A stretch of DNA of 11,538 bases from Mesobacterium_A hydrothermale (GCF_035818635.1 NZ_JAYLLH010000052.1:1-11538), one strand, 5' to 3'; counted from the stretch's first letter, positions 1 to 6,973 are shown. Numbers and translations are program-made. The notes: a model not told the origin generated them from the sequence alone.

Positions 1-102
1 TCCCAGCCATCGCTGATCCTCCAATTGCGGGACAAATCTATCCCAGTTGGTGGACCACTTTCAGGGGGCTATTCCAGCTGCTTCTCGATAGCGATCAATC
101 CG
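1..102 (-). other. Left edge: start of an outgoing minus-strand frame, possible insertion-sequence end
   Basis: No complete gene lies here. On the minus strand an ATG (bases 8-10) is preceded by a strong Shine-Dalgarno GGAGG (bases 18-22) at 7-base spacing. It opens a frame reading M-A-G before leaving the window. The leader contains the small palindrome GTGGACCAC (50-58). The leader reminds me of sequence found just inside the ends of IS3-type elements in Alphaproteobacteria. This is a recollection rather than proof, because too little of the gene is present to name it. Confidence 0.3.
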
Positions 103-1338
103 CTATTCAGCACTGAGTTCGGTCAGCTTCTGGCCAAGGCGGCGTTGCATCAGATCATCGCCGGGCGTGGTCTCCATCAGTCGCTGAAGCGTCGCGATGG
201 CCCAGCCCCGCCGGTCAATGCGCGTGCTGGCGGTCATCAGGTGATCGACCGCTTCGTCGATGTCGAACGGGCTGGGTTCATAGCCACGGCCCGCCAGAAG
301 ATGCCTTATCGCATGCAGAGCGACATCGGCAGCGAAGGCCGGTTCCTTGATCGCGAAATCGCGGGCGCCCCGGATGAGCGTGGCCGGTGCCGCCTCATGA
401 TCGGCTGCGCAGTCGAGGGCGATGTCGAAATACGTCGCGGTCTTGGCCGCGGCGAACCATTTGCCCTTGCGACCGTGGAGCGCGATCAGGTCTTCCAGTA
501 ATGCACGAGCATCCCGGTCAGGGTAGCGTTTGACCAGATCGCGCCACATCGCCAGCCAAGTGTTTCCGCTCGTTGTGGGCAGGCCGAACCGGCGATAGGC
601 CTCGTCCGCCTTGCCTTGGCGTACCAGGATCGCCTCGCAAAAGCGGCAGATGTCGTGATGGCCCCATGTCTGGCGGTCCGCCTGCAGCAGCGCCTCTGCA
701 TAGGCCAATGCGTCATCCTCGCGGCCTTGTCGGAGCAAGGCTTCGGCTCCGAATTTGTCATCGAACCACAGCCGGGTCTTCTTGACCGCGAGGAGCGCCA
801 GCAGTTCGTCATACCGTTCCGCCTCGAGCAGGCAGGACAGCGTGAGCGGCGCTGTGCCGACATGGGAATACCGCTCCCAATCCGACCAGGCCCGATGGAT
901 CAGGGCGAGATCCCTGTCGGCATGTAAGGTCATGAGCGCGGGATATGCCGCAATCTCCCCGAACCGCTCCGAGATCGGGGCGAGGTAGTCGACGCCATCG
1001 TCCTCGATCGCCGCGCGCAGCTGCTCCAACCATTTTGCGCGCGTCTTTTCATCGGCAGGGGCGGCGATCAGGATCGGCACAAGGTCGTCAAGTGTGCGGC
1101 GCACGGCGGTGCCAAGCGCGCCTGACGAGGTATCGATCTGCTCAAACGCGGGCCAGATCCGTGCGGCCAATGCGACCACGCCGTCCGCCGCCGTGACAGG
1201 ATCCGCGCGATTGACGGCCCGGATCTCCGCGCTGGCCGATTTCAACCGCTGGGTCGCCTTGGCGGAGCCGCGCCATCCGAAAGCGCTTGCGCGCATGCCA
1301 GGTTTGAAGGCCCATTTGTGGACGGATTTGCGCGCCAT
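103..1338 (-). CDS. Helical-repeat (TPR-like) protein of unknown function, third gene of a toxin-antitoxin operon
   Basis: The product is 411 aa, probably cytoplasmic, with no signal peptide or membrane segment. The start chosen is the ATG at 1338, giving an N-terminus M-A-R-K-S-V-H-K-W. An in-frame start at 1389 would lie inside the toxin gene. The ATG follows the toxin stop by only 4 bases, which suggests translational coupling. The first ~90 residues are basic then helical. From about residue 140 the protein is a run of short amphipathic helix pairs with TPR-like spacing, for example GREDDALAYAEALL near 206-219 and QGKADEAYRRFG near 241-252. A conspicuous GKWFAAAK motif sits at 292-299. 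C230 and C234 are close together but lack partners for a zinc site. It may be related to the DUF6880-type helical proteins, which is uncertain. No enzymatic motif is visible, so a scaffold or partner role is only inferred. Confidence 0.8.
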   Translation of the reverse strand: MARKSVHKWAFKPGMRASAFGWRGSAKATQRLKSASAEIRAVNRADPVTAADGVVALAARIWPAFEQIDTSSGALGTAVRRTLDDLVPILIAAPADEKTRAKWLEQLRAAIEDDGVDYLAPISERFGEIAAYPALMTLHADRDLALIHRAWSDWERYSHVGTAPLTLSCLLEAERYDELLALLAVKKTRLWFDDKFGAEALLRQGREDDALAYAEALLQADRQTWGHHDICRFCEAILVRQGKADEAYRRFGLPTTSGNTWLAMWRDLVKRYPDRDARALLEDLIALHGRKGKWFAAAKTATYFDIALDCAADHEAAPATLIRGARDFAIKEPAFAADVALHAIRHLLAGRGYEPSPFDIDEAVDHLMTASTRIDRRGWAIATLQRLMETTPGDDLMQRRLGQKLTELSAE

Positions 1339-1342
1339 CCTG

Positions 1343-1660
1343 CTACCGCCCGCGCACTTTACTGCGCGTGATCCAGTCGGCCCCGGCATAAGTCACGGCG
1401 TGGATATGAACCTCGCGCGCATCATCGTCGACCGTGAAGGCGATCACGGCCTTGCGGCCTGCAGGGATGGCGCGCAGCCCGGGAGCGATCTCGTCCCGGC
1501 GGCTGCCCTTGTGCGGCAGATCGGTAAGGCTGGCGATGGTGGCCTCGATCTCGTCCAGCCGGCGCGCGGCGGATTGTGGGCCGGCATAGTCGATCAGCCA
1601 GCGTGTGATCGCGTCGAGATCATCCGCGACCGCCGGATGGAAGCGGATGCGATAGGTCAC
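1343..1660 (-). CDS. RelE/ParE-family toxin of a type II toxin-antitoxin system
   Basis: A 105-aa basic protein of the usual size for this superfamily. It begins with GTG at 1658-1660. The GTG overlaps the antitoxin stop codon (GTGA), so translation is probably coupled. Family features visible are an N-terminal helix pair with ADDLDAI (residues 12-18), the central SRRDEIAPGLRAIP segment (residues 53-66), and a closing beta region with VHIHAVTYAGADW (residues 84-96). This pattern is closer to ParE than to RelE. ParE proteins poison DNA gyrase while RelE proteins cleave ribosome-bound mRNA, and the sequence alone does not settle the target. The product is expected to be neutralised by the ParD-like protein encoded directly upstream. 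Family assignment is confident; the target is inferred. Confidence 0.9.
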   Translation of the reverse strand: MTYRIRFHPAVADDLDAITRWLIDYAGPQSAARRLDEIEATIASLTDLPHKGSRRDEIAPGLRAIPAGRKAVIAFTVDDDAREVHIHAVTYAGADWITRSKVRGR

Positions 1661-1926
1661 GCCTCGCGCGCGGCCTGCAGCCGGGCCCGCGCGGCGGCAA
1701 AGGCGTCCTCGGCGGGGACATAATCGGAGCGCGGCGTGTCGAGCCGCGCCCGGATTTCTTCGGCCATCGCCCCAAGTGCCAACTCGCGCTCCTCTTCATC
1801 GCGCATCATCTGCTCCAGCGCCGCCGCTACAGCCGCGCTTTGTGACGCAAAGACGCCTTGGCCCACCTTGTCGGTGAGGAACTGGTGGTGGCGGTCGGTG
1901 AAGCTGAGGGTTGTCTTGACGGTCAT
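1657..1926 (-). CDS. ParD-like ribbon-helix-helix antitoxin
   Basis: An 89-aa protein. Residues 1-45 form a ribbon-helix-helix: a beta strand VKTTLSF followed by two helices around DRHHQFLTDKV and SQSAAVAAALEQMM. The C-terminal half is charged and probably disordered until it binds toxin, as in ParD proteins. The ATG at 1924-1926 has a good Shine-Dalgarno GGAGG (plus-strand 1932-1936, 5 bases upstream). The gene ends in a GTGA overlap with the toxin, the classical antitoxin-first order. A perfect 13-bp palindrome 15 bases upstream of the start is a natural candidate for self-repression by this dimer. The family call is strong. The exact ParD subgroup, and whether it is functional, cannot be judged here. 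Confidence 0.9.
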   Translation of the reverse strand: MTVKTTLSFTDRHHQFLTDKVGQGVFASQSAAVAAALEQMMRDEEERELALGAMAEEIRARLDTPRSDYVPAEDAFAAARARLQAAREA

Positions 1927-1941
1927 CGTTGCCTCCAGGGT

Positions 1942-1954
1942 ATGACTTAGTCAT
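1942..1954. promoter_or_regulatory. 13-bp palindrome, likely autoregulatory operator of the antitoxin-toxin operon
   Basis: ATGACTTAGTCAT is a perfect inverted repeat of 6 bases around one central base. It lies 15 bases upstream of the antitoxin ATG and just above its Shine-Dalgarno. It overlaps the last bases of the best -10 candidate. Ribbon-helix-helix antitoxins commonly repress their own operon from such sites, so the role is inferred from position and family; the symmetry itself is directly seen. Confidence 0.6.
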
Positions 1955-1980
1955 CTTAGCGAGGGTTTGAAGACATGCAA
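1953..1980 (-). promoter_or_regulatory. Weak sigma-70-like promoter candidate for the toxin-antitoxin operon
   Basis: Read on the minus strand, TTGCAT (plus 1975-1980) and TAAGAT (plus 1953-1958) are separated by 16 bases. The matches to consensus are partial: TTG in the -35 hexamer and four of six bases in the -10. Its position directly against the operator palindrome is what makes it plausible. The rest of the 205-base divergent spacer up to 2131 shows no other clear site. Confidence 0.3.
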
Positions 1981-2131
1981 CCGCTTTGGGGAGGGCCGGG
2001 TTGTGGACTTTCGCTGCGGGTGAGACATTGCATCGACAAAAGAGCGCAAGCGGACGTTCAAGTTTACTGCAGCCACTTGCTCCGATTGCATTCGCGAATT
2101 CAAGTTCTCTCATTTTGGGGCGGATACTTTC

Positions 2132-4237
2132 ATGGCAGGTCGAAAACAGCATTTCATCCCAAGGCACTTCTTGAAGGAGTTTGTCATTCCAGATGGAAGT
2201 GACAAGCTCTGGATGTACCGGCGTGGCCTGCCTGATCCCAAACCGGTCTCCCGCGATGATGCTGCCGCCAAGAGGGACTTTTATTCCAAGCCCGCAACCA
2301 CCGGTGCTCCCACACTGGACGACTTGATCACGGAATACGAAAAGGAACTGAAATTCCGCGTCGAGGAAGCTCGCGATGTTCCAGTTGGCGAAACACTGCA
2401 CGCGCACTTGATAAGCGAGATAGTGGCGCATCTGACAATGCGCGCAGCGTATCTGCGTGAGTTTATCGATGCAGGAGCATCTGAACTCGTTTCGTCAATT
2501 GATATTCTCATTCACCGACCAACTGAGCTTCTTGAAGGCTTGGAGCTACCCAAACACCGCGTGCCATCAAAATTCGAGGCGATGGCGATTCAGCAGTTCG
2601 AACAACACCTGCTCAGCTCGCTTACCAATGTTACGCCTAAAGCGATTGTACGTTTGCTGTATCAGGCTATCCGAGAGGATTACGACCTCCTTCAGAAGGC
2701 CGCTTCAGAGGAATTCTCGGCGCTCATGGAACGCTTCCAGGGGGAATTCCGAACGATGCCTCAAAGCGTGCATGTTCAGGTTCTTGGGAAAGACCTGGTG
2801 CCTGCGCCCCGGAAAGCCATGCTGGAAGAATTTCAATGGCGGATTGTGGACTTTCCGTCCGGGGACGCTGTTCTGCCTGATTGTGTTGCTATCGCCGAAG
2901 ATGCTGAAGGGTGGGGGCCATACATGCTGGCGGAACACAAAAGCATGACCCGAGTCGTCATTCCCCTGACCCCTTCAAAGCTGGCAGTCGGAAGTGCTGC
3001 AAATGACCGGGAAGAGGTTACAGAAATCTATAACCAAATAGCCCGCGACAGCTGCTTCACCTTTTATCTGACGAACCGAAGGGAGGAAGTGCCAGGAACC
3101 CATCTTGCGGAACTCGGTGGCCCAGCACGCGCCAAGATTGCTGGCATTACTTCGTCGGCGTTGCGCGGAGCTGTTGAGGAATTCGTCGGCGATGGCTCGA
3201 ACGCCCCGAAGAAGGAAACTCAGCCAGTAACTTGGACTGATCTGTCAGCAGGTGAAGGCTATTCGTACTCTGTCTCCTTCAAGGATTTCGGCGACGAGGC
3301 CTATGCGCAAAAAATAGCACAATGCCTCAATGAAACAGTCAAAGCGTTTGGGGGCCACCTTCCCATTCATCGCTTGGACGGCATCACGTTTGCCATAGAC
3401 TATGCGGCGGCACTACAGGAAATTGATCGTGGCTTGGGTGTTGGTCGCGGCATTGATCCCTCGGCGGGCGCTAACCCCAACGGCGTTGCCATGCCGCTTG
3501 CAGTGCGACGTGACGATGGCATAAAGACCCACGTAGTCCTCAGAGGCTACCTTGCAGAGCAGTTGATTTCGGAAGATGAAACCCAAAGCATAGAGGCCAT
3601 TTCGGTCATCTGCTATTGCTTGGGGACGGTTGCTTTCAACGCGCTTGTAGAGGGTAAGTTTCCGGGTACGCTTCTTTCCTCATACCCAGACCCGTATGAG
3701 GGCTGGCTCTATCGGTACAATGACACGCTTCCAGCGACCTATTTCTCCACCCGTCTCGTCGCTTCTAACATGGAGACGCTGGAATTCTATTCTGAACAAG
3801 CGCATCTGCAACTTGAACAGATGATTTCCGTCACGAAAGATGCGCATGCCCAGTATCATGAGGAAGGTGATCATGAACGCTTTTTCGAAATCTGTGCCGC
3901 CCATGTGTCGGGTTTCATGACAGCAATGGCAAGGTTTTTCGCGGCGCGCGCTTCGATGATCGGTCCGCAGAGACCAAACGGCATTCTGGATCGAACCCTC
4001 ACGCAGCTTGAGCTTTTGAAGTGGTCAAAGCTCTTTGAAGAAGACCTTGCCGCTTTTGATCGCCGTGTGGAAGACTGGGCGAACTTTGATGAAGTGTTTT
4101 TCCTCAACCGACACTTCGAACGCTTGTTGTTCGAAGTAGGGGTGCTGCCGGATCAAATGAATGATGGGGCGCTTTATGTTCATACCTCTGGTGAACACCG
4201 GCTCTCCTCTCGCTCCGGCACTAAAAGGCTGCTTTGA
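2132..4237 (+). CDS. DUF4238-like protein with a large uncharacterised C-terminal extension
   Basis: A 701-aa soluble protein. The N-terminus RKQHFIPRHFLKEF (residues 4-17), followed by a short W-M-Y-R segment, is the hallmark opening of DUF4238 proteins. This supports the ATG at 2132 even though its Shine-Dalgarno is weak. A degenerate form of that family's SDNPV-type motif appears as PSGDAV (242-247), followed by IPLTPSKLAVGSA (277-289). The DUF4238-like part thus spans roughly residues 1-320. Residues ~365-701 match nothing I recognise. No HExxH, Walker A or nuclease motif stands out there, and the last ~150 residues look helical. From memory DUF4238 proteins are usually about 250-400 aa, so this one is long. 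The gene is AT-richer than the core genes (26 of 60 G+C in 2461-2520; 33 of 60 in 3061-3120), which suggests recent transfer. DUF4238 has no established biochemical role; a host-defence role is a guess from context only. Confidence 0.75.
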   Translation: MAGRKQHFIPRHFLKEFVIPDGSDKLWMYRRGLPDPKPVSRDDAAAKRDFYSKPATTGAPTLDDLITEYEKELKFRVEEARDVPVGETLHAHLISEIVAHLTMRAAYLREFIDAGASELVSSIDILIHRPTELLEGLELPKHRVPSKFEAMAIQQFEQHLLSSLTNVTPKAIVRLLYQAIREDYDLLQKAASEEFSALMERFQGEFRTMPQSVHVQVLGKDLVPAPRKAMLEEFQWRIVDFPSGDAVLPDCVAIAEDAEGWGPYMLAEHKSMTRVVIPLTPSKLAVGSAANDREEVTEIYNQIARDSCFTFYLTNRREEVPGTHLAELGGPARAKIAGITSSALRGAVEEFVGDGSNAPKKETQPVTWTDLSAGEGYSYSVSFKDFGDEAYAQKIAQCLNETVKAFGGHLPIHRLDGITFAIDYAAALQEIDRGLGVGRGIDPSAGANPNGVAMPLAVRRDDGIKTHVVLRGYLAEQLISEDETQSIEAISVICYCLGTVAFNALVEGKFPGTLLSSYPDPYEGWLYRYNDTLPATYFSTRLVASNMETLEFYSEQAHLQLEQMISVTKDAHAQYHEEGDHERFFEICAAHVSGFMTAMARFFAARASMIGPQRPNGILDRTLTQLELLKWSKLFEEDLAAFDRRVEDWANFDEVFFLNRHFERLLFEVGVLPDQMNDGALYVHTSGEHRLSSRSGTKRLL

Positions 4238-4352
4238 CGGGCCGCACCGCAGCAACAAACACGTTGACTGAACGGCAGCCCCGGGCCGGACGCGTTGGTT
4301 TCAAGCGTGACCGCGAGCCGCTCGTGGTCAGCCCAACACGAGCAAATCCCGT

Positions 4353-4375
4353 CCCGCCCGGCGATCCCGGGCGGG
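4353..4375. terminator. GC-rich hairpin between convergent genes
   Basis: A perfect 9-bp stem, CCCGCCCGG (4353-4361) and CCGGGCGGG (4367-4375), closes a 5-base loop. It begins 11 bases past the DUF736 stop on the minus strand and is followed there by a short GGGATTT run. On the plus strand it is followed by GGCGGTTTGCTTTC, so it could also stop readthrough from the DUF4238 gene. A second 7-bp stem, GCTCGTG (4320-4326) with CACGAGC (4337-4343), lies just beyond it. Neither side has a strong T tract. Confidence 0.6.
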
Positions 4376-4386
4376 GCGGTTTGCTT

Positions 4387-4725
4387 TCAGTCGCCGTTGC
4401 GGCGGGTGTTGGGGCGCGACCAGATGAGGCTGAAGGTCTCTTCGCCGCCTTCGATCACCGTATCGTCGAAGAGGTTGGCGTAGATCGGCTGGGTGAAGCT
4501 CGGGTCGTCGAGCTTGAGGCTCAGGTAGTCGCGGCCCTCGGTCGAGCGCTTGGACCAGGCGGCCCCGATCTCGGCACGGCCGACGAAGACGCGGTGGGAG
4601 GGGGCGTTGTCGTTCGGGGTGCTGTCCTCGGGGACGATGCGGACGGCTTTCGCCTGAACGCTGAGGGTAACGATTTCGCCGACGTATTCGCTGCCGGTCT
4701 TTATGAAGGTTCCGATGGTGGCCAT
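4387..4725 (-). CDS. DUF736 family protein
   Basis: A 112-aa cytoplasmic protein of the usual DUF736 length. Recognisable family features in order are ATIGTF at the N-terminus, YVGEIVTLSVQAKAVRIVP (residues 14-32), HRVFVG and EIGAAW in the middle, YLSLKLDDPSF followed by PIYANL, and the closing FSLIWSRP. The ATG has a clear Shine-Dalgarno (AAAGGAG, plus 4734-4740). The family is common on plasmids and integrative elements of Alphaproteobacteria, but its biochemical role is not established. The gene is last in the minus-strand core. It is separated from the next upstream gene by more than 650 bases and is followed by a hairpin terminator, so it is probably transcribed from its own leader. Confidence 0.92.
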   Translation of the reverse strand: MATIGTFIKTGSEYVGEIVTLSVQAKAVRIVPEDSTPNDNAPSHRVFVGRAEIGAAWSKRSTEGRDYLSLKLDDPSFTQPIYANLFDDTVIEGGEETFSLIWSRPNTRRNGD

Positions 4726-4753
4726 GTCATATCTCCTTTTGGCTTGTCCGAGC

Positions 4754-4768
4754 CCGCGCCCTTCGCGG
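4754..4768 (-). promoter_or_regulatory. Short leader hairpin with purine loop, DUF736 gene
   Basis: A CCGCG/CGCGG stem has loop AAGGG when read on the minus strand. It ends 28 bases before the DUF736 ATG. Similar hairpins with loop AGAGG occur before the DUF2493 and ParB-like genes. Its function is unknown. Confidence 0.4.
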
Positions 4769-4830
4769 CCTCGATGGCGATCGTCAGGACCGGGGCGATC
4801 CGCCGACGCAGCCCCTGTGGCCCGCAGCGC

Positions 4831-4844
4831 CAGCGGAGGACGGC
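4831..4844. repeat. Direct repeat copy 1 of CAGCGGAGGACGGC
   Basis: This 14-base block is identical to bases 7011-7024. Each copy is immediately joined to an inverted repeat starting CGGC, here CGGCAAG...CTTGCCG. Both copies lie in leaders of minus-strand genes. Confidence 0.55.
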
Positions 4845-4937
4845 AAGGCCGGTCTTTCTTGCCGCGCGAGGAATGGCGGACCCGATATTTTTCGGGGGCG
4901 CCAGGGGAAGAAAGTCCGGACCGGCCGTTGCGGCCAA

Positions 4938-5383
4938 GGCGGTCGAGGCGTCAGCCGATCCCGGTCAGATCAGCCGCTGAGAGGCCCGCATGGGACGCAT
5001 GGCGTCATGCCATGGAAGAGGGAATGACAGGCTACCTCTGGACCGCGCAAGACCCCGGCAGCGGCCGTCGTGCAAAGACAGGTTTTGGCGTGCAGGCGGG
5101 ACGGTTCATGTCCCGGACGTGCCTCGCTGCTCCGGGATTGCCCCCTCTCGCCGTGTCTGTGCTTGTCTGCCGTGATGTTCGGTCTGCCGACAATCCAGGT
5201 GCATGCGCGACCGGGGCCATGCGCCACAACGTGGGTTTCGGCGATCTGGCTTTGCTCAGCCGATCCTGCCCAACCGCAAAGCTGCTGTGTCGGCGAGGAT
5301 CGAGACCTTTTGCAGCAATCGGTTGCGGCGCACGCTGACGATGTGGCGGGACGGCAGGCACCGGCGCAAGCTTCACAGGGCGT
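4938..5383. other. Gene-free stretch of about 450 bases
   Basis: I see no supportable gene in this stretch between the membrane-protein gene and the DUF736 leader. Several frames are open on both strands, but this is expected from high G+C. None has a Shine-Dalgarno with a plausible start and recognisable protein character. One perfect 6-bp hairpin, CATGGC/GCCATG, is present at 4998-5014. The stretch could be a long 3' untranslated region, the remnant of a decayed gene, or an unrecognised RNA. Confidence 0.4.
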
Positions 5384-5836
5384 TCAGCGTTCGTCGAAAG
5401 ACCTGTGCGGATGCGGGTCGGACAAGGCGTTGACCTCGGACCAGCCCGATACCCGCGCCCAAGCGGTCCCGCCCACGACCAGCGCGCCCAGCCAAGACAG
5501 GAGGGTGATGGTCGCAGCGCCCGCGCTGCCGAATTCGGCAAGACCCTTTGCCGCATGAAACCCGGCGATCCCGGCGGGGACCGCGTAGATCAGCCCGATG
5601 GCGAGTTTGAGAGGAACGGACCGGATGCGGTCAAAGGCGAATTCCCCCAGAGCCGCGATGAAGCCGCCGATGAAGAGGCCCGCAATGATCGACAGGAAGA
5701 CGCCTTGGCCGGACTCATACAGATACATGCCGGACGTCAGGCCGATCGCGAAGGGCAGGGCGTAGACGGCCAGGTTGAACAGGATCCAGCAGAGGGCACC
5801 AAGGCCGAACAGCGTGAAGAGGGTGGAGAAAAACAT
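5384..5836 (-). CDS. Small integral membrane protein of unknown function
   Basis: A 150-aa protein. The start chosen is the ATG at 5834-5836, because it has an excellent Shine-Dalgarno (AAAGGAG, plus 5843-5849). Upstream in-frame codons lie in an Arg/Cys-rich stretch lacking such a site. The protein has about four hydrophobic segments: residues ~5-33, ~46-64, ~76-97 and ~105-127. These are separated by short loops, with a charged turn EFAFDRIRS (65-73) between the second and third. The C-terminal tail from about 130 is hydrophilic and His/Asp-rich (DPHPHRSFDER). No transporter or enzyme motif is visible and I do not recognise the family. It sits between the DUF2493 and DUF736 genes with the DUF2493 terminator upstream, so it probably has its own promoter. 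Confidence 0.75.
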   Translation of the reverse strand: MFFSTLFTLFGLGALCWILFNLAVYALPFAIGLTSGMYLYESGQGVFLSIIAGLFIGGFIAALGEFAFDRIRSVPLKLAIGLIYAVPAGIAGFHAAKGLAEFGSAGAATITLLSWLGALVVGGTAWARVSGWSEVNALSDPHPHRSFDER

Positions 5837-5910
5837 GAGGCACTCCTTTCGAGAACAAGGATCGCGCCGCCACCTCCTCCATTGGCACGGGCGGATCATA
5901 GCAGAAAACG

Positions 5911-5938
5911 GCCCGCCCCGGGAGAGTTCGGGGCGGGC
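5911..5938 (-). terminator. Intrinsic terminator of the DUF2493 gene
   Basis: A perfect 10-bp stem, GCCCGCCCCG (5911-5920) and CGGGGCGGGC (5929-5938), closes an 8-base loop. On the minus strand it lies 16 bases after the DUF2493 stop codon and is followed by CGTTTTCTG, giving a short U run. This is one of the strongest terminators in the window. Confidence 0.8.
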
Positions 5939-5954
5939 GTCGGCGGAAATCCAG

Positions 5955-6881
5955 TCATGCCGTTGGGGCAGCTTTCGGCCGGAAGTCGAATAGCGGAATG
6001 CCCATCGTGCGGGCCTTGTCGGCGAGATTTTCCGTGATGCCTGAGCCCGGGAAGACGATGAGGCCGATGGGCAGGGTGTCGAGTAACTGGTCGTTGCGCT
6101 TGAAGGGGGCCGATTTGCCGTGCCGCGTCCAGTCGGGTTTGAAGACGATCTGCGTCACGGCGCGATTGTCGGCCCAGGCAGTGGCGACGCGCTCGGCCCC
6201 ACGCGGCGCGCCGCCGTGCAACAGGACCATGTCGGCGTGTTTCGCGTGGACGCGGTCGAGCGCCGCCCAGATGGCTGTGTGATCGGTGCAGTCGAGCCCG
6301 CCGCTGAAGGCGATCTTCGTGCCTTGCGGCAGCAGCGGTTCCAGATCGGCCCGGCGCTTGGCGGCGATGTGATCGCGGCTGTCGATCAACGAGGCGGTCA
6401 GGGTGCGCCGGTTCAAGTGGCTGCCTGTGCGCGGGTGCCAGGTCTGGCCGAGATGCGCCTCGAAGCCCTCGGCCGCGAGATCGCGCATGGCCTCAAAGGC
6501 ATTGCGCCGCTCGATGAGCGTGATGCCCTCCGCGATCAGGGTCTCGAGCTCGACCGAGCGAACTTCGGACCCGTCCTGTTCGCGCTGTGCCCGTTTCTGC
6601 ACCTGTTCGTTGCTGTCGAGTTCGCGGCCGGTCCGGGTCGCCATGCGGTGGAAAAGGTTCGTGGTGGACCAGAGCAGGTCTTCGAGGTCGGGCTCCAACC
6701 GCGTGTCGGACAGCGTCGAGACGAGCGCGTCGAAAATGTCGGCGACGGCGGTGCGAATGGCGTCGGGCTCCGGCAGGGGGCGGGGATCGGGCTCGTCGGT
6801 GAAGGGGCGCCAGCCGTAGAGCTGCAGTTCCTCGAGCACGACGGCGGTGGAAGATCGGGTTTGAAGATGTGTGTCGGTCAT
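5955..6881 (-). CDS. DUF2493 (YspA/cpYpsA-related SLOG) family protein
   Basis: A 308-aa protein. The first ~185 residues are helical and poorly conserved. The C-terminal ~120 residues form the DUF2493 SLOG Rossmann-like domain. Its motifs are KIAFSGGLDCTD (189-200), LLHGGAPRGAERVATAWA (220-237), KPDWTRHGKSAPFKRND (248-264), FPGSGITENLADKA (277-290) and GIPLFDF (294-300). SLOG domains bind nucleotide-derived ligands. In mobile-element and defence contexts they are proposed sensors or processors of such molecules, but no reaction is established for this subfamily. The ATG has a Shine-Dalgarno GGAG (plus 6891-6894). The gene is followed by a strong terminator and preceded by a 251-base structured leader, so it looks like its own transcription unit inside the core. 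The domain call is confident; the function is open. Confidence 0.92.
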   Translation of the reverse strand: MTDTHLQTRSSTAVVLEELQLYGWRPFTDEPDPRPLPEPDAIRTAVADIFDALVSTLSDTRLEPDLEDLLWSTTNLFHRMATRTGRELDSNEQVQKRAQREQDGSEVRSVELETLIAEGITLIERRNAFEAMRDLAAEGFEAHLGQTWHPRTGSHLNRRTLTASLIDSRDHIAAKRRADLEPLLPQGTKIAFSGGLDCTDHTAIWAALDRVHAKHADMVLLHGGAPRGAERVATAWADNRAVTQIVFKPDWTRHGKSAPFKRNDQLLDTLPIGLIVFPGSGITENLADKARTMGIPLFDFRPKAAPTA

Positions 6882-6905
6882 GATGTCGTCTCCGTTTGTC
6901 GAAGA

Positions 6906-6920
6906 CCGCGCCTCTCGCGG
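6906..6920 (-). promoter_or_regulatory. Short leader hairpin with purine loop, DUF2493 gene
   Basis: A CCGCG/CGCGG stem has loop AGAGG when read on the minus strand. It ends 24 bases before the DUF2493 ATG. The stem is identical to that before the DUF736 gene, and the loop is identical to that of the ParB-like leader hairpin. Confidence 0.4.
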
Positions 6921-6973
6921 CCTTCCCGGGCAACGGAAAAGCGGGGGCCGGACGGGTCTGCATTCTCAGGGGT

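Larger units (their letters stand above)
4726..4937 (-). promoter_or_regulatory. Structured leader of the DUF736 gene, related to the DUF2493 leader
   Basis: This untranslated leader contains, going upstream from the start codon: the Shine-Dalgarno; a CCGCG/CGCGG hairpin with a purine loop (4754-4768); the box CAGCGGAGGACGGC (4831-4844); a 7-bp stem CGGCAAG (4841-4847) with CTTGCCG (4858-4864); a CCCGA/TCGGG stem (4881-4896); and GGCCGTTGCGG (4923-4933). The first hairpin, the box and the last block all recur in front of the DUF2493 gene. No convincing promoter hexamers are visible. Confidence 0.45.

Noticed and set aside
1796..2431. Minus-strand open frame of 211 codons across the divergent spacer
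   Set aside because: It overlaps the start of the DUF4238-like gene and most of the antitoxin in other frames and shows no family features.
2132..4237. Zinc-protease or nuclease motif in the DUF4238-like protein
   Set aside because: I looked for HExxH, PD-(D/E)xK, HNH and Walker A patterns and found none that is convincing.
4701..4937. A 78-codon minus-strand frame in the DUF736 leader running into the DUF736 start
   Set aside because: It has a TTG start with no Shine-Dalgarno and would overlap the DUF736 start. Partial resemblance to the other leader is explained better by conserved non-coding blocks.
5032..5556. Open frames on both strands in the gene-free stretch and the membrane-protein 3' end
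   Set aside because: They are Arg/Pro/Ala-rich, have no ribosome-binding site, and overlap the better-supported membrane-protein gene. High G+C readily produces such frames.
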